Shown in pieces: positions 6,564 to 11,533 of a stretch of 11,533 bases of DNA. This stretch comes from Ruminococcus sp. (lineage in GTDB: Bacteria > Bacillota > Clostridia > Oscillospirales > Ruminococcaceae). Below the pieces are notes generated by a model. That model was not told where the DNA came from. It searched no databases and saw only the letters and a list, made by a program, of their open reading frames with translations. Position numbers and translations under genes: made by a program. The stretch lies in assembly GCA_014799765.1 (NCBI GenBank), contig JAAVHK010000054.1, positions 1 through 11,533 on the forward strand, in the 5' to 3' direction. Numbering within the stretch: position 1 is the first letter of the stretch; each line of letters starts with the position of its first letter.

Positions 6564-7229
6564 ATGAATAATGTAACCATCAGTGAACTATACGATTTAA
6601 GCCATACAGTTGCCGGTGAGTATCTGAAACAGTTCACGTATCCGTGGGAAGCCTTAAAGGGTATCAGTGAATTTATAATCGGACTGGGAAAAACACTCTC
6701 TCCGGAAGAATATGATAATCCGTTCAGGAACGTATGGATTCACAAGACAGCCAATGTTTATCCTACTGCATACATCGGCGAACCGTGTATAATCGGAGCA
6801 GGTACGGAAGTAAGACACTGTGCGTTCATACGTGGAAGTGCATTGGTAGGCAAAAACTGTGTAATCGGAAATTCCGTGGAGTTGAAGAACGTAATCATTT
6901 TCGATAATGTCCAGACACCTCACTATAATTACGTAGGCGACAGTATATTAGGGTATAAATCGCATATGGGGGCAGGTTCGATAACCTCAAACGTCAAGTC
7001 AGACAAGACAAACGTAGTAATAAAATCCAGTAGCGAGGAAATTGTGACCGGTATCAAGAAAATAGGTGCAATGGTAGGCGACTATGTGGAAGTAGGTTGT
7101 AACAGTGTCCTTAATCCTGGTACAGTAGTAGGCAGAAACACTAACATCTACCCGACAAGCTGTGTACGTGGAGTAGTACCGGCAGACAGTATCTACAAAA
7201 AAGACGATACAATTATAACAAAGAAATAA
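6564..7229 (+). CDS. Left-handed beta-helix acyl/nucleotidyl-transferase-like protein (GlmU C-terminal-like)
   Basis: This 221-residue protein has a ~55-residue helical start and then a hexapeptide-repeat beta-helix from about residue 57 to 205. The repeats include VWIHKTANVYPTAYIGEPCIIGAGTEV-type turns with regular [LIV]-G-x4 spacing. The segment HYNYVGDSILGYKSHMGAGSITSN (120-143) closely resembles the GlmU acetyltransferase active site (HLSYxGD...NIGAGTITxN), with His120 in the catalytic His position. It lacks any N-terminal Rossmann pyrophosphorylase domain, so it cannot be a complete GlmU. Such proteins are often annotated as UDP-N-acetylglucosamine pyrophosphorylase, which overstates the evidence. 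The likely role is acyl transfer to a sugar or sugar-phosphate, or a subunit working with a separate nucleotidyltransferase. It is monocistronic, behind a perfect promoter and before a bidirectional terminator. The fold is certain; the substrate is unknown. Confidence 0.85.
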   Translation: MNNVTISELYDLSHTVAGEYLKQFTYPWEALKGISEFIIGLGKTLSPEEYDNPFRNVWIHKTANVYPTAYIGEPCIIGAGTEVRHCAFIRGSALVGKNCVIGNSVELKNVIIFDNVQTPHYNYVGDSILGYKSHMGAGSITSNVKSDKTNVVIKSSSEEIVTGIKKIGAMVGDYVEVGCNSVLNPGTVVGRNTNIYPTSCVRGVVPADSIYKKDDTIITKK

Positions 7230-7262
7230 AAAAACTCCCTGTCATAACGGCAGGGACTTTTT
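7229..7262. terminator. Bidirectional terminator between the beta-helix gene and the small-gene cassette
   Basis: An 8-bp stem (TCCCTGTC 7236-7243 with GGCAGGGA 7249-7256, one wobble) closes a 5-base loop. A run of A precedes it (7229-7234) and a run of T follows it (7258-7262). It can end transcripts from both convergent units; it lies immediately after one stop codon and 2-3 bases from the other. Confidence 0.9.
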
Positions 7263-7263
7263 G

Positions 7264-7623
7264 TTATTCCATGTATTTCAGCGGATTTCTTGCGTCAACG
7301 GGATTTTTACCAGCTTCGGATAATAAATCTCTGTATTTTTCAAGAAGTGTTTTATCCATTCGGGATATGTAGTATGCGGCAGACATCTGGCAGTCTGAAC
7401 CATCATAATCATCATCAAGCAGAAAATCAAACAGTAATTTCAGTAAATTTTCGTCATTGGTGTACTTGCTGAAATATTCATTAATATATGCTTTTGTAGT
7501 AATAATACAACTATACACAAGATACTCATATAAAATTTCCTTGTCCCATTTGTTATCATTAAAGGGTGGATTTTCTTTCAGGTATTTGGCATATTCCTTG
7601 TAATTCATTTCTTCATAATTCAT
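7264..7623 (-). CDS. Unrecognised small acidic helical protein (third gene of cassette)
   Basis: This protein has 119 residues and I do not recognise a family. It is acidic and mostly predicted alpha-helical, with Leu/Tyr-rich stretches such as LLKLLFDFLLDDDYDG (61-76) and then KTLLEKYRDLLSEAG. There is no signal peptide or membrane span. It begins with a small internal duplication, MNYEE-MNYKE, encoded by a 15-base near-repeat at 7594-7623, so Met1 (7623) and Met6 (7608) are both possible starts. I choose Met1 because AAAGGAA lies six bases upstream and the ATG overlaps the previous gene's stop as ATGA. The shape (small, acidic, helical, in a run of small genes) recalls immunity proteins of polymorphic toxin systems. 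That is a resemblance of form only, and no toxin gene is in the window. Confidence 0.75.
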   Translation of the reverse strand: MNYEEMNYKEYAKYLKENPPFNDNKWDKEILYEYLVYSCIITTKAYINEYFSKYTNDENLLKLLFDFLLDDDYDGSDCQMSAAYYISRMDKTLLEKYRDLLSEAGKNPVDARNPLKYME

Positions 7624-7955
7624 TTTAAATTCCTTTCATGTTTTGTTTTGCCGGAAATTTTCCGCTGATAGTTAAGACAGCGATAATATTTCCGGTCATA
7701 ACCGATTATTTTTTCTGATTCTATAAAGAGTGCCTCTGTAGGTGTATCGGGTCTTTTTGAACAGAACTCGCATTCAGGGTCAGAACATTTATCTTCCGTC
7801 CATACGTCACAGGATATACAGCATATAGCATCATATGTATAGAAAAACAATAACGGCTTTTTACACTCCGGACATACAGATTTTATTTCACAGGCGGAAC
7901 GCAAAAACTTCCTACGTCTTGCCATGTAAGCCCTGTAATTCTTTGAGTTTTTCAT
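7620..7955 (-). CDS. Unrecognised small Cys-rich, probably zinc-binding protein (second gene of cassette)
   Basis: This is a basic protein of 111 residues with ten cysteines. CPEC (28-31) and CCISC (45-49) are spaced like the two knuckles of a zinc ribbon. A second group follows, CSDPECEFCSKRPDTP, with cysteines at 57, 62 and 65. The N-terminus (MKNSKNYRAYMARRRKFLR) is strongly basic, and the C-terminal part ends in a Tyr/Arg/Lys-rich segment (DRKYYRCLNYQRK). It might bind nucleic acid or a partner protein; sequence alone does not decide. Its ATG overlaps the stop of the upstream gene by 4 bases (ATGA, 7952-7955), has AAGGTG as ribosome site, and its own stop overlaps the next ATG in the same way. 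The family is not recognised. Confidence 0.75.
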   Translation of the reverse strand: MKNSKNYRAYMARRRKFLRSACEIKSVCPECKKPLLFFYTYDAICCISCDVWTEDKCSDPECEFCSKRPDTPTEALFIESEKIIGYDRKYYRCLNYQRKISGKTKHERNLK

Positions 7956-8299
7956 ATTATCACCTTTATTCTGAACGGGTGGTTTTCACCTGTAGTTTTT
8001 GTATTTTTTAATTTTCGCATACGGAGACTGGTATCAATTTCTATATAATTTTCTGTAATAGTAATATCAATCCAGCATGGATAATAGCCCTCCCATAGAG
8101 TAAATATTTTTATCATCTGTTCAAAAGTAAGTTTCACCTTTTTAGGAAGTACATTAAGTTTCATAATCCAGTCATATGTAACATAAGGCTTGTTTTTTTC
8201 AATTACCGGATTTACGATATAAATTTGTTTTTCGTAATCATATACACCTGCTTCATGCAGAATATTTATACAATGCTGTCTGAAATCGTTATTATTCAT
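7952..8299 (-). CDS. Unrecognised small protein (first gene of cassette)
   Basis: This 115-residue soluble protein has no signal peptide. The first third (MNNNDFRQHCINILHEAGVYDYEKQ) looks helical. The middle carries YDWIMKLNVLPKKVKLTFEQMIKIFTLWEGYYPCWIDITI, followed by a strand and a basic SLRMRKLKNTK, then HPFRIKVII at the end. The WEGYYPCWIDI and SLRMRK blocks look like conserved family motifs, but I cannot name the family. The start is well supported: GGAGGT at 8304-8309 lies four bases before ATG 8299-8297, with a perfect promoter just upstream. It is the promoter-proximal gene of a three-gene unit whose members all join by 4-base overlaps. Sampled lines here run at roughly 30-35% GC against about 50% in glmS, which suggests a different origin. 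Confidence 0.75.
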   Translation of the reverse strand: MNNNDFRQHCINILHEAGVYDYEKQIYIVNPVIEKNKPYVTYDWIMKLNVLPKKVKLTFEQMIKIFTLWEGYYPCWIDITITENYIEIDTSLRMRKLKNTKTTGENHPFRIKVII

Positions 8300-8326
8300 A
8301 TTGACCTCCGATAATTATTTTATTGA

Positions 8327-8355
8327 ATTATATCATAAATAAATGAAAATGTCAA
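8327..8355 (-). promoter_or_regulatory. Perfect consensus promoter of the three-gene cassette
   Basis: On the minus strand, TTGACA (8355-8350) and TATAAT (8332-8327) are 17 bases apart, and TGA precedes the -10, an extended match. The -35 starts directly after the T run of the uppP terminator, so the unit has no room for read-through dependence and is probably strongly and constitutively expressed. Confidence 0.9.
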
Positions 8356-8356
8356 G

Positions 8357-8385
8357 AAAAAAAGCACCTCCGATACCGGAAGTGC
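8357..8385 (-). terminator. Rho-independent terminator of uppP
   Basis: On the minus strand, GCACTTCCG (8385-8377), a GTAT loop, and CGGAGGTGC (8372-8364) form a 9-bp stem with one wobble. Seven T follow (8363-8357). It begins eight bases after the uppP stop codon. Confidence 0.92.
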
Positions 8386-8392
8386 CGTTATA

Positions 8393-9250
8393 TTATCTGA
8401 CTAATGTAAAGTAAAGGAGTACCAACGCACCGAGAATAATTCTGTACCAGCCGAAAACTTTGAAGTCGTGTTTTTTGATGTAATCCATAAGGAACGATAT
8501 GACGAATATCGAGACTACAAACGCAATAATCATACCGGTAGCGAGGATAACACCCTGTTGTACTGTGAATCCGCCGTCGTATTTCACGAGTTTGAGCAGG
8601 CTTGCACCGAACATTACCGGCACAGCGAGATAGAAAGTAAATTCAGCAGCGACAGTTCTTGAAATGCCTATGAGTAAAGCACCTACTATGGTAGCACCTG
8701 AACGTGACGTACCAGGGAATATAGCCGCTATTAACTGAAACGCTCCTATTATGAGAGCCATTTTGTATGTGAGTTCGTCAATAGAGTTTATTTTTGATTT
8801 CCGGTTTTTGTTCCAGTTCTCTACTACTATGAACGCCACACCGAAAACTATCAGAGCTATTGCAACAGTCCACGGATTATAGAATAATTCATTGAAAACA
8901 TCGTCATAAAGCAGACCGATTACCGCCGCCGGTACGCACGCTACGAGGACTTTAAACCACATCTGAAAAATGTCTGTCTTTATGTACGCCCCGAAACCGT
9001 CAGTATTAAGTGGGTGCGGATTGTCTTTTTTACCGAACGGAAAAAGTTTACTCCAGAAGATTATTACTACTGCAATAATCGCACCGAGTTGTACCACAAC
9101 ATCAAACATTTCCTTGAAGTCTTCGGGTTCGTTGAGTTTCAGAAACTCATCGACAAGTATCAGATGTCCGGTACTGCTCACCGGTAGCCATTCGGTGATG
9201 CCCTCTACTACGCCCAGTATGAACGCCTTGAATATTTCGATAAAATCCAT
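8393..9250 (-). CDS. uppP: Undecaprenyl-diphosphatase (UppP/BacA)
   Basis: UppP removes a phosphate from undecaprenyl diphosphate in the membrane, recycling the lipid carrier for peptidoglycan and other wall polymers. Raised dosage is known to give bacitracin tolerance. The 285-residue protein is near the family length (273 in E. coli). Both signature regions are intact. The first is GVVEGITEWLPVSSTGHLIL (13-32), with Glu16, Glu20, Ser26 and His29 in the positions of E. coli Glu17, Glu21, Ser27 and His30. The second is PGTSRSGATI (179-188), with Arg183 matching E. coli Arg174. At least seven hydrophobic spans are visible. The start ATG (9250-9248) has AAAGGAA ten bases upstream. It has its own perfect promoter, divergent from murT-gatD, and its own terminator, so it is monocistronic. 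Confidence 0.97.
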   Translation of the reverse strand: MDFIEIFKAFILGVVEGITEWLPVSSTGHLILVDEFLKLNEPEDFKEMFDVVVQLGAIIAVVIIFWSKLFPFGKKDNPHPLNTDGFGAYIKTDIFQMWFKVLVACVPAAVIGLLYDDVFNELFYNPWTVAIALIVFGVAFIVVENWNKNRKSKINSIDELTYKMALIIGAFQLIAAIFPGTSRSGATIVGALLIGISRTVAAEFTFYLAVPVMFGASLLKLVKYDGGFTVQQGVILATGMIIAFVVSIFVISFLMDYIKKHDFKVFGWYRIILGALVLLYFTLVR

Positions 9251-9282
9251 TGTAAAAAAATTCCTTTCATTTTGATTATTAA

Positions 9283-9311
9283 ATTATATCACATAATAAT
9301 ATATATGTCAA
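9283..9311 (-). promoter_or_regulatory. Perfect consensus promoter of uppP
   Basis: On the minus strand TTGACA (9311-9306), a 17-base spacer and TATAAT (9288-9283) are exact, with TGA just before the -10. The design matches the cassette promoter at 8327-8355. Confidence 0.9.
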
Positions 9312-9342
9312 CTGCACTGATTTAAGAATTTTATCTGACTAC

Positions 9343-9371
9343 TTGTAAAAATCCGTGAGATATGCTATTAT
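9343..9371 (+). promoter_or_regulatory. Promoter of murT-gatD
   Basis: TTGTAA (9343-9348) and TATTAT (9366-9371) are 17 bases apart, with TGC before the -10 (extended type). Transcription should start about 9377-9379, inside the 16-bp palindrome annotated below. The -35 elements of this and the uppP promoter lie 31 bases apart. Confidence 0.75.
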
Positions 9372-9375
9372 ATTA

Positions 9376-9391
9376 TTGTATCTTGATACAA
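9376..9391. promoter_or_regulatory. 16-bp palindrome at the murT transcription start (operator candidate)
   Basis: TTGTATC-TT-GATACAA is a perfect 7-bp inverted repeat with a 2-base centre. It covers the expected start site and ends within the AAGGAGG ribosome site of murT. With only two central bases it is a poor RNA hairpin, so a dimeric repressor site is the better reading. No regulator gene is in the window. Confidence 0.45.
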
Positions 9392-9396
9392 GGAGG
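9391..9396 (+). promoter_or_regulatory. Shine-Dalgarno AGGAGG selecting the TTG start of murT
   Basis: AGGAGG ends eight bases before TTG 9405. The next ATG (9459) lies 54 bases further in, has no comparable site, and would delete the hydrophobic N-terminal segment typical of MurT. Confidence 0.85.
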
Positions 9397-9404
9397 AAAA
9401 TTTT

Positions 9405-10742
9405 TTGAAAAGACTTTTAATACTTCTGGGAAAAATAATAGTAAAAATTCTTAATCTTATGGGACGTAATGCCGGAAATCTCCCCGGAATAATTCTGTGG
9501 CACTTATCCGGACAGAAATGCTGTTCGATGTTTAAGGTGGACTGTCCTATAATAGCCGTTACCGGTACTAACGGAAAGACTTCCGTGACCAACTGTATAG
9601 CACAGTTGTTTGAAAAAAGCGGTAAGAATATAATAATAAACCGTGAGGGAAACAACCTCGATACCGGAATATGTTCAATGCTTCTTAAGTACTGTGATAT
9701 GTCCGGACGGATAAAGGCTGATTATCTGATACTCGAAACGGATGAATCACACGTACCAGTTGTGTACTCTCAGATGAAACTTGAAACTCTTGTGGTACTC
9801 AACTTTTTCCGTGACCAGTTGGACAGAAACGGCGAAATGGAAACTCTCATACAGAAAATAAACGGTTTCTGCAAAACTTTTGACGGTAACCTTATTCTCA
9901 ATGGTGATGACCCTAACACCGCACGTTTAGGACGTGCCAACCCGAAAAACAAAAATGTAAAATATTTCCACGCTGACCCTTATAAATTCGCTACTGAAAA
10001 AATATTCGAGGCTTCAGAGGGCAGATTCTGTCCGTTCTGTTCCGAACCTCTTGAGTATGAATATTATCAGTATTCGCATATAGGAAAATTTATCTGTAAA
10101 AAATGTAAGTTCGGCGATTATAAACCATATATCACGGCAAGTAATATAGACCTCGAAAAACCTGTCTTCACTGCGAATGGCCATAAATATTTCCCGAAAC
10201 TCAACAGTATATATAACATCTATAACATGACAGCAGTAGCCGGTGTTGCGAAACTTTACAATATAAAGCCGAAAATTACAGATAACGTCATCTCGAAGTA
10301 TACGGTCAATAACGGACGTATGGAAACTTTCATGTTAGGCGACAGAATGGCTACACTGAATCTTGCAAAAAATCCGGTAGGGGCGAATATGACATTACGA
10401 GTTATGAACGAAATGAACGGCGATAAGGAATTACTTTTCGTACTGAATGATAACGTCGCTGATGGTCTGGATGTTTCGTGGATATGGGATATAAATTTCA
10501 GTATTTTCGAGAGAGTAACAAGGGTAGTAACTTCCGGCAGACGTGCTTATGATATTGCCGTAAGAATAAAGTGTTCCGGATATGACCCCGAAAAAATTAT
10601 AGTATGTCCTGACCTCGACGACGCTGTAAAAGAACTCGCACGGACTGAGGGCAGAAAATTTGTCATTGCGAATTATACAGCAGTACAGCCCACACGTCAG
10701 GCACTGAAATGCTATTCAGAAAGAGGTGAAAACAATGAATAA
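9405..10742 (+). CDS. murT: Lipid II isoglutaminyl synthase, Mur-ligase-like subunit MurT
   Basis: MurT with GatD amidates the alpha-carboxyl of D-Glu in lipid II to D-isoglutamine, using ATP and glutamine-derived ammonia at the cytoplasmic membrane face. The protein has 445 residues from TTG 9405. It opens with a hydrophobic helix (MKRLLILLGKIIVKILNLMG). The Mur-ligase middle domain follows, with P-loop TGTNGKTS (53-60), ETDESHVP (111-118) and FRDQLDRNGE (135-144). A Cys4 zinc ribbon (Cys209, 212, 231, 234) is inserted, as in characterised MurT proteins. The C-terminal DUF1727 domain contains NLAKNPVGAN (319-328) and LNDNVADGLDVSWIWD (347-362). The aspartate that completes GatD's catalytic triad lies in this last motif; Asp356 is my best candidate. 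The gene overlaps gatD by 8 bases, as expected for a 1:1 complex. Confidence 0.96.
   Translation: MKRLLILLGKIIVKILNLMGRNAGNLPGIILWHLSGQKCCSMFKVDCPIIAVTGTNGKTSVTNCIAQLFEKSGKNIIINREGNNLDTGICSMLLKYCDMSGRIKADYLILETDESHVPVVYSQMKLETLVVLNFFRDQLDRNGEMETLIQKINGFCKTFDGNLILNGDDPNTARLGRANPKNKNVKYFHADPYKFATEKIFEASEGRFCPFCSEPLEYEYYQYSHIGKFICKKCKFGDYKPYITASNIDLEKPVFTANGHKYFPKLNSIYNIYNMTAVAGVAKLYNIKPKITDNVISKYTVNNGRMETFMLGDRMATLNLAKNPVGANMTLRVMNEMNGDKELLFVLNDNVADGLDVSWIWDINFSIFERVTRVVTSGRRAYDIAVRIKCSGYDPEKIIVCPDLDDAVKELARTEGRKFVIANYTAVQPTRQALKCYSERGENNE
10723..10728 (+). promoter_or_regulatory. Shine-Dalgarno GAGGTG deciding the gatD start
   Basis: GAGGTG lies six bases before ATG 10735. The alternative GTG at 10726 is part of this site itself, so it is unlikely to be the start codon. 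Confidence 0.75.
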
Positions 10743-11478
10743 AATAAAGATTCTGCATATGTACGCCGATATGTTAGACCTTTACGGCGATAGCGGTAAC
10801 ATGGAAATTCTTAAATATAGGTGTACGAAACGTAATATAGAGTGTATTATTGACAAGTATTCCGTCGGTGACGATATGCCTTATTTTCCGGAGTACGACT
10901 TGATATATATCGGTGGTGGTGCAGACCTCGAACAGCAACATATTTCCGCCGATTTGCTGAAATGTGGTCAGGGTATCAGAAAAGCCTATAAATCCGGAAG
11001 TTTTCTGTTTCTTATATGCGGTGGGTATCAGCTTATGGGGAAATATTACCGTGACGCTGACGGCAACGAGATAAAAGGAGCAGGTCTGTTTGATTATTTC
11101 ACGGTTGCACCGTCAAGCAGGAAGAAGCGTTGTATAGGAAATATAGTCATTCAGACAGAAATCACCGGAAAACCTGTAAAAGTGGTAGGCTTTGAGAATC
11201 ACGGCGGACAAACTCAGGGTGTTGAAACTCCGTTAGGTTCTGTACTTTACGGCAACGGAAACTGTTCAAAAAGCGGACACGAGGGATATTTTGAAAAAAA
11301 CGTAATAGCTACGTATCTTCACGGACCTATGTTAGCAAAGAATCCGGAGATTTCCGACTATATGATTTCCTACTGTATAAACAGAAAATCCGATAAACCT
11401 GTTAAACTGTCAAAATTAAATGACACTCTCGAAAAAGACTGCCGGCAGGTCATGACAGACCGGTTACTAAATAAATAA
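10735..11478 (+). CDS. gatD: Lipid II isoglutaminyl synthase, glutaminase subunit GatD
   Basis: GatD is the class I (CobB/CobQ-type) glutamine amidotransferase that feeds ammonia to MurT. The protein has 247 residues from ATG 10735, close to S. aureus GatD (243). It begins IKILHMYADMLDLYGDSGN, the usual family opening. The nucleophile is Cys95 in FLFLICGGYQLMG (90-102). The catalytic histidine is His196 in ATYLHGPML (192-200). GFENHGGQT (152-160) and the SSRKKRCIGN segment (127-136, containing a candidate glutamine-binding arginine) are also typical. As in characterised pairs, the third triad residue is supplied by MurT. The 8-base overlap with murT and the ribosome site within its last codons indicate translational coupling. 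A strong terminator follows at the stop codon. Confidence 0.96.
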   Translation: MNKIKILHMYADMLDLYGDSGNMEILKYRCTKRNIECIIDKYSVGDDMPYFPEYDLIYIGGGADLEQQHISADLLKCGQGIRKAYKSGSFLFLICGGYQLMGKYYRDADGNEIKGAGLFDYFTVAPSSRKKRCIGNIVIQTEITGKPVKVVGFENHGGQTQGVETPLGSVLYGNGNCSKSGHEGYFEKNVIATYLHGPMLAKNPEISDYMISYCINRKSDKPVKLSKLNDTLEKDCRQVMTDRLLNK

Positions 11479-11502
11479 GGGACTTTTTTACAGTCCCTTT
11501 TT
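11477..11502 (+). terminator. Rho-independent terminator of murT-gatD
   Basis: AAGGGACT (11477-11484) pairs perfectly with AGTCCCTT (11492-11499) around a 7-base T-rich loop, followed by T to 11502. The 5' arm begins inside the gatD stop codon. Confidence 0.93.
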
Positions 11503-11533
11503 CTATCATTTTGATTTGATATTTTTTTCTATA

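Noticed and set aside
7264..8299. Classical toxin-antitoxin operon
   Set aside because: No recognisable toxin fold, RHH/HTH antitoxin or palindromic autoregulatory operator is visible, and there are three genes instead of two.

Overview
The window looks like an ordinary chromosomal stretch from an anaerobic gut or rumen Firmicute of the Ruminococcus (Oscillospiraceae) type. The reasons are: moderate GC with AT-rich intergenic gaps; strong AGGAGG-like ribosome sites; consensus TTGACA/TATAAT promoters; a GH3 beta-glucosidase whose catalytic barrel appears to sit in the C-terminal part, as in Ruminococcus albus and Butyrivibrio; a lipoprotein with a long Thr/Glu/Pro linker; and the MurT/GatD pair, which is largely confined to Gram-positive lineages. 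The genus is an inference; no rRNA or other marker is present.

Layout. (1) 1-1709, plus strand: the 3' part of a GH3 glycosidase gene, coupled to a small ArsC/Spx-like thioredoxin-fold protein. (2) 1844-3205, plus: an SPFH-domain protein ending in four Cys4 zinc ribbons, three of them in an 81-bp tandem repeat. (3) 3285-5123, plus: glmS, closed by a hairpin that can also terminate the convergent gene. (4) 5300-6397, minus: an SGNH-hydrolase lipoprotein. (5) 6564-7229, plus: a left-handed beta-helix acyltransferase resembling the GlmU C-terminal domain, divergent from the lipoprotein gene. (6) 7264-8299, minus: three small unrecognised genes joined by ATGA overlaps behind a perfect consensus promoter. 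(7) 8393-9250, minus: uppP. (8) 9405-11478, plus: murT-gatD, divergent from uppP and closed by a terminator.

How the genes fit together. Several act in envelope precursor supply. GlmS makes glucosamine-6-phosphate for UDP-GlcNAc, UppP regenerates the undecaprenyl-phosphate carrier, and MurT/GatD amidates the D-Glu of lipid II. The beta-helix protein may act on a related sugar nucleotide. They are in separate transcription units, so this is a neighbourhood and not an operon. GH3 belongs to sugar catabolism.

The part least explained by known biology is the three-gene small-protein cassette at 7264-8299. It is AT-richer than its neighbours, has its own promoter, is insulated by terminators on both sides, and includes a Cys-rich zinc-binding-like protein and an acidic helical protein. 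An orphan immunity or defence cassette is a plausible but unproven reading. I found no tRNA, rRNA, CRISPR array, insertion sequence or complete undescribed system.
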